64,000 bases of DNA from Rostratula benghalensis (GCA_013399305.1 VXAI01000013.1:7401132-7465131), one strand, 5' to 3'. Shown: positions 45,055 through 59,173, counted from the stretch's first letter. Translations and numbers: made by a program. The notes: a model not told the origin generated them from the sequence alone.

Positions 45055-48000
45055 ATGCCAGTGATTCCTCAAGCTGCTCTGTATTGTTCCCTTTCCTTCT
45101 GTTCCAGGCAGATGTAGAAGGTCAACCCTTAAGAATGAGAGATAGCCTTCATAGCTTTACACTGAAAAGGAATAACAATTCTGCAGTGCTTCTAAGTGCT
45201 AAAATCCTCTATTGGAATGACAAATCACTTTGGTTTTTTTAATCTAACTCTTGACTGGTACCAGTTGAGCTGGTAACTAAGTCAACTAAAATAGGAGATT
45301 TTCTCCTTACTCTGTGGAGTCAATAGACAGAGGTCAGTTTTGCCAGAGAAAAGTTCAGAGCAGGAGTATAAAGTTAGGTGCTGCAAACCTCTTATGTCCC
45401 TCCCCACTCCCCATCAAATTGCCAAAGGCTGAGTGTCCCTACAACAGACTTGCAGCTCATCCCACTAGTCTCCCTACAAGGCTTTTGGCATCCTCCAGAA
45501 CCCACGAGGCTCCAGTTCTCTCCTCAGGAAACATCTGTACAAGAGAAAGCTGGTATGGATAATTTTGGCCTTGAGAATACACTTTTCCAGTTCCAGCTCC
45601 TGAACCACCTCAACAGAGGAGCACCTTGGTACTTTTTAAATATTCTGGAGAAAAGTACTTGGATTTCTCTGAATATTGCCCAGGACACTGGTACTAGTGA
45701 GTAGTGTAGCCTTATAGGGTTGATATATTTTAATTTTACCCAGCTATGCTGAATCTGTAATCCAAGCCAAATTAAATTTAAAGCAAACAAAAGTACATAT
45801 TTATAAAATGCCAAATCAACACTATCATAAATGTTTCTTAATAGCCTGCTGACAAAACTTTAAGAAAACCATCAATTGATGCTATATCTGAAAGTCATTT
45901 AACTAACAAGCCATAGACATGAACAGTTTCCTAGTCGATATATCAGGGACTTTGCCCACAGTCCGTCTACAAACAGGTTGTGTTCATGGGAGACAGGAGA
46001 GCATGGATGGACTGGGGAAGCACGAGAGCATTTCTGTTGAATCCTTTCCTTGAGGTCCTCCAGAAGGGAGCAGGAAGGAACTGGTACTGGGGTTTCCATT
46101 GAGATTTCTACCGCCTTTGTGACTGCTGATCCCAAATTTATTCAAGATGAAGATTGATCCTCATAGACTTCTTGCCCTTGAATGGAAATGCTAATGCCTC
46201 TTTTACAGTTGACTCTCTCAGTGGTAAACACGGCTTGTTTATCATGGCTTGTTTAAAATACTAGCAAATCTTTACTGTACTGAGAGGTAAAATGCTCTTT
46301 CTACCCTGGCAATTTGTAGAATTCATCCTGAAGCCTTTATATACAGGGAACATTATATTTACTACAAACACGTATACAAACGTGGGATTAGAGCTACATC
46401 TCATTATTAGCTCTCTTGGGACTGAAGGGTTTGGTAATCAGTTTGGGGTGGCTAATTCCCAAACCTTGTCCTTAAATGGTACGGTGATACAACTACTTTT
46501 GCATACACATGCTCGTTCCCTCCCCAGTAAATAGCCCATTCGTTGCCTGTCACACTTCTTTGATAATTAGCCTCAACTTTCTTAAGAACCCCTTTCAATT
46601 TACTGCTACAAGATACATGCAACCAAGATTACAGATCAGGTTTTCAGACTGGCTATTAGATTGCAGCATGTGACACACAAGCATCAGACACTGCAAACAG
46701 CTTCAATTGCAACAATCATAATTACTGTTCCTTTATCAAATAATAATTCTTAATTTCTGGTTTGGATCTACCCACATAGATACCCATGCATTTCACACAG
46801 AAAATATTTTCTTAGTCTTTGAACTGCAGACTCCTTAGGTCTCCAGAGGAACATAAGGATAAAACTAGATGTTATTGTGAAAGCTGAAATCTGCAGTATT
46901 TTAAAGATATCCTTTCCTAAAAAAATGCCTCTTGATCTATTGTAAATCACATATTTCAGTCTATCCACTCTCCAGTTCCTGCACTTATTAAAAATAAAAA
47001 TAAAAAATACATTCCAAAAGCATTGGTGACTTCTTCAACAGCACAAGAGTAGACAGTATTAAGTTATTCTTTTATAAGTATTAGGTACAGAAACTTTGAA
47101 ATTAAGAAAAAAGTGACCTTCAGCTTAATATTCCCAGCAAAGGTAATGAATGGCATCCTGGGGATAAGAATATTATGACTTATCTACATTTAAGGCCCCT
47201 TTTCACCTCAGTCAGCTTGGCAGTATAGTCAACATTTTTTGATATAAATTCTCTCTCTTTTTTTGTTTTTCCTCTTCCAAGGACTAGCACTTACTGTTCT
47301 TGTCCTAAATTCTGACTTCCTCAGAAGAAAGGTAATTAGGAAGTGTTTAGAAAGTAGTTAGCACATTATGCTTGTTGCTATAAATGAAAAATGTGCCTGG
47401 ATACACCTAATCAGGTGAAATATGCAGTTCTTCACAGAATGGTTTTGCATGCTGATGTTGTGGGAGCTGTAACGTGTTGAATGCCAGACAAAAGAAAGAA
47501 AGAAAAAAAAAAGGCAAAAAGTGTTGCCCCAAAATAATTTTCACCAAATAACAGGGAATGGCGTGTGTCTCTCAGGTTATCTCTTTTGACCTGTGTTTGA
47601 CCAGAGGTCACTGGGTAGCATAAGATGCTGAGTGACAGAGAATCTTAAGGGAAAAGCCCAAATGCTGAGAAGAGGAGGCAGAGAAGCCTTCATTTCCAGC
47701 ATGTTCTGGAGCTTGTGAAAAATGCAATCAGAGCTCTTTTTTCTTTTCTTTTTTTTTTTTTTTTTTTAATTTTCTCTGGATAAAAAGATCTTTGAGAAAT
47801 GTCAACTCTGCTTGTATTTTGCCTCTTAACGATGCACCAGGACTACTTAATTGCCCCAGCTGCCTAAAAACATTCTGCCTCCCCAGCACAACATAAATAT
47901 CACAGTGCTCTCCCTAAAACAAAAGGGCTAACAGTTTTAGAAAAAATTAGCTTTTCACATATCTTGTGATTATTTCTAGCTAGAGGTGAAAAACCCACAC

Positions 48001-48706
48001 ATCCACGTCTATGGAAAAAGCTATGGTCTCTGTTAAGATCCCTATCAAGGAGTTCTGTACTTATTTAATGCCTACAGTCAATTGCTGCCTTCACAAGATC
48101 AGTATCAGAGTCATAGACATCACACATCACTTCCTTGGAAAGCTTTCTGAAACAGCACCCTACCTTCTGAACTGTAAATAAACAATAAATAAATAAATAT
48201 TCTTAATTTACAAATCTGATGGAACCTGTTTGGCGTTTCCAAGAGTAGTCAGTGAGGTTCAACTACCACTGAGTGGAGACCAAGGCAGTACAAAAGAGTC
48301 CAGAACCTTAGAAATTCCCATAGTTTCTCACTCTAGTGTTATTCAATGGCACCAGTATACTTTCCTGACATTTAATGGCTTGCTTTTGTAACTGTAACTT
48401 TGCAACTGCAAATCCTAGTTCCAGATTTACCTCCTGGAACATATTTTGTGTCTGCTAGGTTGCAACAATATTGCTTCAATTTAAAAGGTGGTGCTTTAAC
48501 TTAAAATCTGTTCTAACAGGATTTTGTTTGTGGTGATGTATTTTCCTCAGGTTTAACTGCACCACGTTTAGTTTGGTGGTCTGAAATACCAACCACATCA
48601 CCTCTTCTACAGTAAATCTAAGACAGTTTGGTACTTCATCATCAATTAGAAAACAGAAGGCCATAGGCCTATATTAAACAAGTGAGGGATGCGAGTATGA
48701 AGCAAC
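45055..48706. other. Intergenic, nothing recognised
   Basis: The sequence is AT-rich, with a T-rich run at about 47,741-47,767 and A-rich simple sequence near 46,988-47,008. No gene or classified repeat is visible. Confidence 0.55.
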
Positions 48707-48720
48707 GTCACCATAGCAAC
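48707..48720 (+). promoter_or_regulatory. RFX X-box motif
   Basis: GTCACCATAGCAAC fits the X-box consensus GTNRCC-N(0-3)-RGYAAC exactly, with a 2-nt spacer. Three CpGs lie nearby in CpG-poor sequence. X-boxes bound by RFX2/3 mark ciliary gene promoters and enhancers, but no adjacent exon is evident. Confidence 0.5.
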
Positions 48721-51223
48721 TCGGCTTGCACACAGGATGCTGTATTTAACCTTGGGGAGCTCTTAAAAAACTCTTCATTCCTGAAATAGCTGAACACTAT
48801 GTGGTAATGGGGATGTGCCTTCAGTGCTATAGCAGTACATTTGTCTCAGAAATGTGCAAATGCTTTGGCCCAATATAACTTCTAACTAGGAAACCAATAG
48901 TGTTTGAGCATTCAAACTGATGTGCCTCATGGAAATCATGACTCTGTTAGAAATGTGCAAAATTTTTTTATTTTTTATTTTTTTAGAAGTGGGAGGGAGC
49001 TCTCTGTAGAGCTTATTGCAGTAAGACAGAAGCATCTTGGCAGAAAAATATTTCCAGGAGTTACTGTTAGAGTTTTATTCCATTTTCCTCTTGCTAGTCC
49101 ACACACACCCTTCTATCTGTACATTTACTGTGAGTTTTGTCAGGAAAAGGAAGAAAAACATTTTGTTTTGCAGGTTTGAACTTTCCAGCTCCTACTGAAC
49201 TAGCTGTGTGGATGATATTCATTAGGAATACAAATCTATATGCTCTCAAGTCAAAAGTCACGTGAATTAGCATCACTAGAGGGTCATGCTGTCAGTAAAA
49301 AAAAAGCTCTAGGAGCCAACACAGGAGTTTTAGAAGTGTAAGATAAGATCAAAATGAATTCTTAGAAGAAACAAACAGTAGTAGGTTTGAATACGGTGCA
49401 GTTACTACCTCCCCTCAGTGGCCAGGCTAATGCTTCACTATTTCCTCATTTAGCTTAGGATTGATTAATATGACAAAATACCTAGGACAAGAGGCCAGAT
49501 TCACTGGATTGATCTCTTACCTAACAACCTTTAAGGATGCTTAAATCACATATCATTAAGGGCTTCAGGGAACCCTGCTGAAACTTAAGGTGTCTATAAC
49601 GCTTTGGCACCTCAGTAGCCAGTGGTAACATGCCCCAGGTTTTTGTTTTCCTGCAGAAACAATTGGTACTCAACTGCCCAGTGTTTGCCTCATACCTAGG
49701 CTCTGGCAAGACTTACAGATTTGCCTCTCCTTCTGTATCTCCGTGTAGTATACAAGGGCTGATGAATTTATGTAAAATGATCTTCTGGGTCAAATCACTC
49801 ATTTGGGACAAGGAAATGTGAAGGTCTTTCAATAGAAGAAATACATCTACATATACCTAAATTCCAAGGGAAGATTTATCAAATCTTCTACAATTTTAAG
49901 GAAATTATTAGGCGGGTTTACCAATAAGTGAGAAAAAATGTTGTTCATAACATGAGAAAAAGAAGAGGCAATGTTACAGAATTGTATCATAGCTGACAAA
50001 GTGTGGACTTCAACTATAGAACTAAGAGAAATGTACAGAGGGTGTTGTGTTAAATGCAGTGGTGTTTTTTCCACACCTTGCTATTGCACTGCCGTTCAGG
50101 AGCATGTACTTGTACTGTATTTTAGTAACTTGTCTGAATAGGTAGTTTAAAACTCTCCATTGTAATTAAGTGGCTTTTACAGTATTTCGCAACCAGAAAC
50201 TGGTGTGAAAGTGGAAAAATGCTGAAAAACCATCTGGTAAATAAGAGAGCAAAAAGAAGCATGAAAGTTTTAAAATTTCTGTCATGTATCAAAATCAGGT
50301 TACAAGACTAGCTGAAAGACTTTTGGCCAGTCCATCAGTTTCCAAGTCAGTAATCTGTAAAAGCTGTGGGTTCATTGAAGAGTCAGGTCCTGTGCCTAGT
50401 GAAGCCAGAAGCCAAAGGTTCTCCACTGAGTTCAGCAGGGAAGAAAGGAAAACCCCTTTTAGGAGGGATGAATGCTGAAAATTTCCAGCATCAAGACAAA
50501 TACATTTTGGCCCAGCTCTTCAGTAAGGTACAACCCTGTTATTTGCTGTGCTGCTCTAGTGACGAACTTCTCAGTGGATGGCTGTGATTAAAGACTCTCT
50601 TGTAAAGGGGCCAGAGATGCCCATCTGCCAGTCTGACCACCCTGCTGGGACATGGGCTTCTTTACTAATCCAAAAAACCTTAGGCACGGTGGAAAGACTG
50701 TTAAGGCACAGCCAGTCTCTGACTGTGACTCATGCTATTGATGTTACTCATCCATGTGGGCACTAATGAAGTGACTGTGAGGTTCTGGGAACACAAGGGA
50801 TGGAGTCCAGGTCACAAGAAATGCTTGCCAACACTCCCGTTTGACTTCAGAGGCCTAGCCTGGGTCATATGAGTCATGAATTTGGATGTAGATCTTTACT
50901 AATAGTGTTGGCATTGGGCTCCAGCTTCCTTAAAAATAACATGCTGCTTTCTAAAGTTGAAACAGTGGGAAGAGGGGAAGAGAGAGGCTCTAACAGGGAA
51001 ACTCTCTGATACCAGTGCTCAAACTTTGGGAGACAGACTTTGATCTAGGGTTTAAAAGATGTGCACTCAGTCTCCAGAGGAGTCAATTATGGAGTTTAAA
51101 ATTCTGTTTGAAATGTTATGTGTCATTCACAGTATTGCAGAGACTGGCAAAATGTCTAATCTAATCCCCAGACTGACCTTGAATTTTTATCAATAGACTT
51201 GACTGCAGATCAGAACAATACCA
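48721..51223. other. Intergenic, nothing recognised
   Basis: The sequence is AT-rich, with no coding exon or assigned repeat. Confidence 0.55.
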
Positions 51224-52226
51224 TTGGAAGTAACCTTAAAGATTAACAGGTTCCAAACCCCTTTGCCATGTGCAGGGAAACTTCCCACTAGAGCAGGTTG
51301 CTCAAAGCTTCACCCAGCCTGGCCTTGAACAGTTCCAGGGATGGGGCATCCACAACTTCCCTGGGCAACCTGTTCCAGTGCCTCACCACCCTCACAGTAA
51401 AGAATTTCCTTCTAATGTCTAATGTAAATCTCCCCTCTTTCAGTTTAAAACCAAATACCCCTCATCCTATCCCTACACTCCCTGATAAAGAGTCCCTCCT
51501 CGTCTCTCCTGTAAGGCCCCCTTCAGGTATTGGAAGGCCAGTAGAAGCTCTCCCCAGAGGCTTCTCCAAGCTGAACAACCCCAGTTCTATCAGCCTGTCT
51601 TCACAGGAGAGATGTGCCAGCCCTCCGATCATCATTGTGGACTCATTCTAACTGGTACATGTCCTTCCTATGTCGGGGGGCCCAGAGCTGGACACAGTAC
51701 TGCTCCAGGTGGAGTCTCACCAGAGCAGATTAGAGGGGCAGAATCACCTCGCTCGACCTGTTGGCCATGCTTCGTTTGATGCAGCCCGTGATGCAGTTGG
51801 CATTGGCACATTGCTGGACCATGTTGAGTTTCTCAGACACCAACAGCCCCAAGTCTTTCTCCTCAGGTGTCTCAATCCATTCTCCGTTCAGCCTGTATTT
51901 GTGCTTGGGATTGCCCCAACCCACATGCAGGACCTTGCACTTGGCCTTGAGCTTCGTGGGGTTTGCACAAACCCACCTTTCAAGCTTGTCCAGGTCCCTC
52001 TGGATGTCATCCCATCCCTCCAGCATGTTGACCATGGCACACAGTTTGGTGTCGCCAGCAAACTTGCTGAGGGAGCACTCTATCCCACCGTACATGTCAC
52101 CAACAAAGATGTTAAACAGCACTGGTACCCAGTACCTTGAGGAACGCCACTGGTCTCCACTTGGACATTGGTCACAACTCTGTGTGTGACCATTGAGTCA
52201 ATTTGTTATCCATTGAGTTGTCCAGG
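51224..52226 (-). mobile_element. CR1 LINE, about 1 kb, 3' half with ORF2 remnant
   Basis: The plus strand reads the reverse complement of a CR1 from its 3' UTR through the end of the reverse-transcriptase domain. It has lost its extreme 3' terminus and is 5'-truncated. It is the youngest-looking CR1 in the window, since about 130 codons of ORF2 are still open. It lies within 110 bp of another minus-strand CR1. Confidence 0.96.
51730..52122 (-). pseudogene. CR1 ORF2 reverse-transcriptase C-terminal remnant
   Basis: The 130-codon open frame covers the RT palm and thumb: MLFNIFVGDMYGGIECSLSK, then FAGDTKL, then IQRDLDKLERW, NPKHKYRL, EKDLGLLVSEKLN and ANRSSEVILPL. The catalytic box, FADD in CR1, reads FAGD here, so one catalytic Asp is lost. 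Endonuclease and N-terminal RT are absent. The remnant cannot support retrotransposition. Confidence 0.93.
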
Positions 52227-52330
52227 ACTTCAGGCTATTTAAAATTATTATTCTAAAAAGTTAAAACTACTTCCAAAATACTGTCTGAATTCAAGAAAGG
52301 ATGTATAAATAAATAATATTGTTCTCATAC

Positions 52331-52643
52331 ATTCATAGAATTACAGAACTGTTGAGGCTGGGAGAGCTCTGGAGGTCTATAGTCCAAGACCCCTGCTCAA
52401 GCAGGGTCATCTACAGCAGATTGCTCAAGGCCATGTCCATTCAGCATTTGAGTGTCACCAAGGTGGAGACTCCACAACCTTTCTGGGAAACCTGTTATAG
52501 TGTTTGAAAGGGAAAAAAAAAAAAAAAAAAGCAGCTTTCTTTTGTGTTTAAATGTATTTTCCTATATTTTGGCTTATGACCATTACCTCTCAGCTTTCTA
52601 CTGGGCACCACTGAGAAGAGTTTGGCTCCATCTTCCTTACTGT
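52331..52643 (-). mobile_element. CR1 LINE 3' fragment of a second subfamily
   Basis: The plus strand has ATAGAATTACAGAACTGTTG, then CCCCTGCTCAAGCAGGGTCA, GGTGGAGACTCCACAACCTT, and finally CTGGGCACCACTGAGAAGAG with TTTGGCTCCATCTTCC. This 'gtggagactccaca...gggcaccactgaaaagag' layout is the same CR1 type as at 5592-5862 and differs from 51224-52226. An 18-A run (52513-52530) interrupts it. Confidence 0.88.
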
Positions 52644-52854
52644 CTTCCATTGCATAACTTTTCTGGAAGGTGGATGTTGGGAAAAGGTAGACTAATGGTA
52701 AGAAAAATCTCATTTCCCTGTGGGACAACCACAGCCACTAGGGTGGTTTACCCACATCCAAGCAAAATAAATTCTGAGCCCCCTCCTCTGCATGTCACTG
52801 TTATTGAGTGACTGCCAAGAATAATTTTCAGTGATTCACATCATGCTGGAAGGG

Positions 52855-53733
52855 CACCTCACGTGGAGTCCCATTTCTTCTAAATATTTTTATTGATGAT
52901 CAAACAAAGAAATTCAGTTAATACATTTAGAAAACCTACAGACAGTATGAAGGGAGAAGTTGCTCCTACTTTGGTGACAGGATCAGAACTGGAAATCAAA
53001 TGAATCTGAAAAATCAGGCATCATCTGAAATTAAAAGCAGATTAAATTCAACAAAGACAAATGCAAATAAACAAATGTAACAGGACAGAAAAGGATCTGG
53101 GGGTTGTAGTGAATCACAAACTGACTATGAGTAACAACACAGTATTTTTACCAAAAAAAAAGTTATGGTCAGAGATGCGTTCACAGAATATTGTACACAA
53201 CCCTTGAGAAATAATTATTCTGCTCTACTTGGAAGCCAAATGGGTCTCAGGCCACTACCTCCACTTTTAGACACCACATTTTAAAAAGATGATGACTTGG
53301 AGAAAATCCAGAGGAGGGTGCATAGAATGCAAAAGGGTTTAGAAAATTGTGGGTTTTAAATAGTAAGGTAACTCCATTCCTCTAGGCTACAAAAGGGAAA
53401 TTTAGGAGAGGACAGGATAAGTCTTCTAGTATGTAAAAAAGACCTTTACAAAAAGAATAACGATCTGTTATTTTTTATGACCAGCAAGAAAAGACAAGAA
53501 GAAATTATTGCAACTAAATATTGACTGCTCTAAATTGCACTGTTGGTGCAATCTTTTAAGAAGAAATATTTTGGCTATCGAAGCACCGGAATAGCTCTCA
53601 AGAATGCATCTGAATGTCTTTTATTGGATGTATTGAAGGATAGTTCATACCAAGACCTGTTGGGGACAGTATAGGGTGAGGGACAGGGAAGCCTCCTGTT
53701 GTCCTTCCCAGATCTGTGTCTCTGTGATTTTAA
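52855..53733 (+). mobile_element. Old, degraded CR1 LINE in sense orientation
   Basis: Landmarks of the CR1 RT end and 3' UTR appear in order: AACAAAGACAAATGCAAATA (compare FNTNKCK), GGATCTGGGGGTTGTAGTGA, CTCTACTTGG...GCCACTACC, CCAGAGGAGGGTGCATAGAA, GGGACAGTATAGGGTGAGGG, and the terminal CTGTGTCTCTGTGATTTTA. Frames are broken throughout. It is opposite in orientation to the two CR1s on its left. Confidence 0.82.
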
Positions 53734-56700
53734 GACAATGAGTCCCAAAGTGAATGAAGTGCTTCCTTTTTCATAGTGTAGACAAATGTAAATTCTGGTT
53801 CATATAGAGAACACATGGGTGTCCTCTGAGAGAGAGAGGTTCACATTTACTAGTCTCTAGATGGGATGAGGATCTATAAACAGGAATAAAAGAAATATTC
53901 CTGGTGTATAATTGTGTTATTTTTTTAAATCCACTGATACTGTCCTGAAAGCAGCCCTAGAGGGCTCCCAAGAAAGACTAGTGTTCTGCCAGCAAACCTA
54001 ATGCTTGGGATGACCTCTCTCCTCTGCTGTAATCCTCTCTCGCTGCCCCTTCTTAAATAATTTTTGCTAAAGATGTTTTCTCCCTGGGTTCTCAGAAATC
54101 TTTTTTTTTTTTTGAACATGAAAAGCATGCTAAGCCCCAGATACTTTTTTCTCAAGTGTCCTGAAAAAATGTAACCTAAATTCTTCCCACACAGTCCCCA
54201 GATCATTGGCTACCATAAACCAGCACATCACTATCGGCTAGAAAGTGCACATTGTGGAAGATGAATGGCAAAAATATTCTGTGAGTAAATTAAAGGTATC
54301 AAAGCAGCAGTTTGAACATTAAAGAGACAGAAGCCCAACTCTAATTTACCAGTCTGCAATGTAAAGAAGAGATTATTAATCTGGTGCATCCAGTCTTTAT
54401 TAGAAAAGCTTAATCATGAAGCAAACCTGATGTGAAGGCAGTGGCTGCTGCTGCTCTTCCACATAAAATGAAGTTAGTTTGCCAAACCAGCTACATACAT
54501 GCAAACAGAAGTAAACCTGCTGGGATTTTGGCAGCCAGAAGATCTGAAGTGAACTTTGAGTAAACTGAAAGGCAAGGGCTCCCCTGGTGTTCCTTAGTTA
54601 AAACCTTGCTCTCTTCCCCATTGAATGGGCACATTGAATTCGGAGCAGGTGAATCTTTCTCCTGAGTGGAGCTGTCACTGATCTCAGTCAGTGTGAACTG
54701 GCCAGACACTCTTGTGGATGCTGTGTGGTTCCCCACTAGACCTAGGAATATATTGTTTCCTTTTATTTTTATTTTTTTTATAGGATTCCAAAGGGTCTGC
54801 ATACAGATACCATAAAGCATTTTTGTTACTAAATGTTAAAATAGTGTTGTTAACGCTTGTTAAATTGCATAGATTTAGTCCATAAAAGAAGCCATGCCCA
54901 AATAACTCTTTTCCACAACAAGGTAATTTCTGGACAATATACAGAAATTTATTTCTTTACCCAAACAGTCTAACTGTTTCAGCATCTCTCTAAATAATTT
55001 CACAATAAACTTTATGGGACAGATTCAATCCTGAGGAAAGCCAGCAGAAATCAGTATAGCCAGACTTATATGAACACCTTTTCATCAGAGATGAATTTAT
55101 CACCCACTTCACAATTGAAAAGTTTGATCCAATAGTAAAACATCAGAGAGCAAAAAATAAAAAGTTACAATATGACAAAAGATACAGTCACTATGTTAAA
55201 AATGCTAGTGTTCCTTCAAACCCAATTTGTTCCAATAATTATAGTGTCATTAAAGCAACAGTATAAAGGGAAAAATACCTTCATGGAAGAGTTCATATGA
55301 ACAGTTATTTAATCTACTTTTCAGTATAAGATAAAGAACTTTTCACTGAATTTAGGACAATCTATTATCAGACCTTTGCAGTCATTCTACTTAATTACTT
55401 TTCTGCCAGGATAATTTTTACTCCTAGATCTATACATACGGGTATCTTAGAGTGCGAAATTTTATTCTCACAGCTGTAGGAGAGTCATTCTCATCATTCT
55501 GTGAGTGGTTTCACACTGTATTTTCTTCACATTATCCAGCACTAAATAGACAACTATTAATTTCCAGGTGGTCTCTTCAGTACCTTGTGCTACCACAATC
55601 AGATTTAAGCATTCAACTTCTGTCTTATCACCAGGGTGAGAACCTCAAGCCCAAACACACATCATCAGCGTCCTTCCTCTGCTACTGATTAGCCAGGTAT
55701 GCTCTCATATTCCAAAAGAATACCTTCCTCTTGCCCACCTTCCCCGCTGATCACCCTAACAACCCGGTTATAGACACATTTTTGCACTTTCATTCTCTCA
55801 GGAGCCGAATGAATATTCATTCCTTGCAAAGTGGAACAGTTTGAACAGAAATAATGGAACGCCTCACCCTTGTGCCTTAATATAGCTGACCTTTTGTGAG
55901 CAGCATATTCACCTCGATGTCAGGTCAGATTCCCTCAAGCAGCAAAAGGAATTTAACTCAGGCCTCCCCCAGTCTTGCAGGGATACATAGGTTTTATGAT
56001 ATGAGCTTTTCCTTGCTGTATCTTTCTGGTTTGCTTAGCTTGGGTGACAGTTGATCCCGTAAATAGCATTGTTCATTCATGAAAAATTAGCATGATTGCC
56101 TCTGTGATACTCAGCTGGGCTTCCTTTCAGTGGAAACCAGGGTGCACAGAGCTGACTCCCAGCCTCACCTGACTAAGATACGGGTACCTACTCAGATCCA
56201 GAGGCATGAAAGTAGTGACTCTTTGCATAGTCCAGATGCTGGCATTAGGTGACCCAACATGCCTGGTACTCTGGGAGGTGTCTTTCTCTTTCCTCATGAT
56301 ATGTGGAAAGTAGAGCTTCACAAGCTTTATAAACCAGAGAAAAACCTAGCTTTTGTAAAGAGGGCTGCCTTGGATTGTTACCACAACTCTATTCATTTAC
56401 AAGTACCTAGAAGTAGTTTAGCCTAGTATGTTTATTTATGCCTCTTGCTTTCCTCAACTTGTTTGTTTGCTCCCGTGTAACAACACTATATATACATGCA
56501 GTCAGAGAAAAGATTCGGTTTTTGCTCTGGTTTTATGCAAAACCTTTTGATGTCTTGCAGATTACTCATTTAGAGTTGTGGATGCTATACTATGGCAGAG
56601 CACCTGAATGCTGTCTGTTCCACTACAAAAACCTCTGCAGATTTGCTTTGATTTGCAAATGGCAGTGAACTGTCTTCATTGCATTCCTGTAGAAATGGTT

Positions 56701-59153
56701 TGTACTAATATCCCGCTGTCAGAAATGTCCTCAGCTTTCAGATCGCCAGCCTGGAATTTATGTTTCAGAGCACTTAACCTTTTTATAAAGGTTTATGCAG
56801 TGGGAACCAGCTCCAGCTGGAACTGAGTACTCTCTATGCCTGCAAGTTCTTCCCCAGCTGTTCCATATTAGATATCCAAAAAATGAGGAATGCAAAACTT
56901 GTGGCAACTTTTTAAAAACTGTGGTTTGGGTGACCTTTTCAGCATCATGCAGGACTTAAGGAGAGATGGAGAGACATAATCCCAGCTATCCATGGCAGCA
57001 CTCAGGTTTGGAATGAAAGAGGGAGATGTTCAGGAGGCAGTATTTCGCTCCAGCACGCAACCTTGATTTGACATAGAACAGCATTGACCACATGCACTGA
57101 ATGTGTTAGAATTCCTTTAGAATAAATAGTATTTCGTCATCGAAAGTAAAGATTCTATTGTAGCATCTTTTTATAAAATCAAAATACCCCTTAAATGCAG
57201 TAGTATTCCAGAAACAGCTCATCTCATTCCTTCCGAGGACTGGAGCTTCTGGTCAGAGTGGGTGGCAGGAGCTGTGGTCACACAGCCAAAATGTTGGTGC
57301 ACAAACTGATCTGGTAATCTAGTTTGGTTTATAGGAGTTCGGGGGATGTGAGAGATGGGCCTGGCCTGAGGCTAGTTTGTGTAACCTAAATCTTTGGAAG
57401 CAAAGCAGTTATATGATGAAGGAATTTGAACTTTCTTTTCTATAGTGGGAGGTGTTATAGTTAACTTACAGGGGATCTTAATAGAAAAGTGATGCCAAGA
57501 CTCACTTTAAAGCTTACTTCAGGTCAAGAAAAAAGAGCAGGTAGCTGTGGTTAGACAATAGGGACAGATATGAACTGTGTGGTTACCACCAGCCGTAGTT
57601 GTCTCACGGTAACCTGAATGGCACCAGGGTGGGTTGTCCAGGAGCAGGTGTGTGAGCTCTGTGGGTGTGCACACGTGCATACCTGTACACGGGAACTGAA
57701 AGCGATGTCTGGAAAGAGACCATAACATGACCCAGAGAAGCAAAACATGAGACCTGAGGTACAGAGGCAGGAAAACTTCTGCATTGTTGTATTCTCTGTC
57801 TAGCAAAGCAAAATTCCCTCTCCACTCCCCCACTCCCCAAACCCCTCCTTCTGTTGTTCTTTCATTAAATAAAAGTGACTTATATTGGAAGAGTCAGAGT
57901 TACTCTGATAAAAGAAACAGGAATAATAAAACAAAACTCAGGCCTGGAAGAGTATTGTGAAGACTAACTCCTTGGAAAGACGACACAATGAAGCAGTGGG
58001 GGAAGCAGAGGTCACATCAGATAAGCCTCTGAATTAAAGTAGACATCAGTATTCATCTATACTTGTTATCAAAATATACCAATTTTATTTACATTCTTCT
58101 TTATCTTCAGGATTTTTAACAGACAGTGTAAAGTTGGTAAATTTAAATAAGGTTCATTTGATAACAGATTTAGAAGAGAATTTATTGGCACTGTTGAGGT
58201 TATTAGGTATGCCTAGACTTAATAAAACCTCATTTTAAGTCTTTGTTTGTGAGACAATACGATTTAACTGACAACATGACTAATTCAAACTTTGACAAAG
58301 AAAATTAATGTTGGCAAAAACCCGCCCTTACAGATACAGGGGTGATAATAGTTTCAGTGCAAGTGTTGAAAATGAGACTTTGAGACTTGGTTCTGCTGCT
58401 TGTTCTACTTCAGTGATATCCCTCGAACACAGTGATCCCTGCAATACAAGCTGAAGTCCAGAGAAGCCCCATATCCTTGTTCTTAGTGCACAGAATCCAG
58501 CAATACAGAGTAAGAAGATGGTGCTGGTACAGAAGCTAAAAGAAGATGCACAGGTAGTGTTCTGAAAGTGACAATTTCTGAGGACAATGCTAGATTATGC
58601 AGAGAGAAGTCACAATAGAATGCTCTATGCATAAAGCTAGTATCTTGTTTTCACTTCAGTTTCTTTTTATAGAAAAGAAATGCACAGCAAACATGATTAG
58701 GAATAGTGTTTCTTATAATTGGTGGCCCATAAAAATGCTGTAGTAATTTATTGTGCATGTTTGTATAGTATTTATAAATAATTTTGTGTTGACATATAGA
58801 TGAATAGGGTACTGCATGCTTGAGGACTCTCTCTCTTTCATAATATGACTTTAAAGAAGGGAGGCTAGGCATTTGCAGCCTAGCAAAGAACAGGGCTCAA
58901 ATCTCTTTAGAAGAGGAAGTTTGTTCTTCATACCTGATTTGACTCACCTCAACCAAATAAAACATAAAACACAGTTAAATCTATAAACCAATAGCAAAAA
59001 TCAGACATGCAATACTTGATGTTATTATAGACTGGCTTAAACACAGCCAGTCAGTACATTTCTTGAGAATTCCTGCTCAAAGCTTAATCTTTAATGCTCT
59101 TAAGATGAAGGCTTGAGAGAAGTCAGGAAATAAGAACTACCATGGTAAATCTT
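53734..59153. other. Intergenic, nothing recognised
   Basis: The sequence is AT-rich, with an 11-13 T run near 54,104. Stop-free stretches at 54491-54820 and 57519-57840 (minus) show no domain. No repeats were assigned. Confidence 0.55.
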
Positions 59154-59173
59154 AAAAAAAAAAAAAAAAAAAA
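59154..59173 (+). repeat. A20 homopolymer
   Basis: Twenty consecutive A residues lie 151 bp upstream of a second, longer A tract. Confidence 0.9.

Noticed and set aside
45314..45704. Overlapping plus-strand open frames near 45.4 kb
   Set aside because: They start in the flank of a CR1 fragment and have no domain. The splice-like sites are weak.
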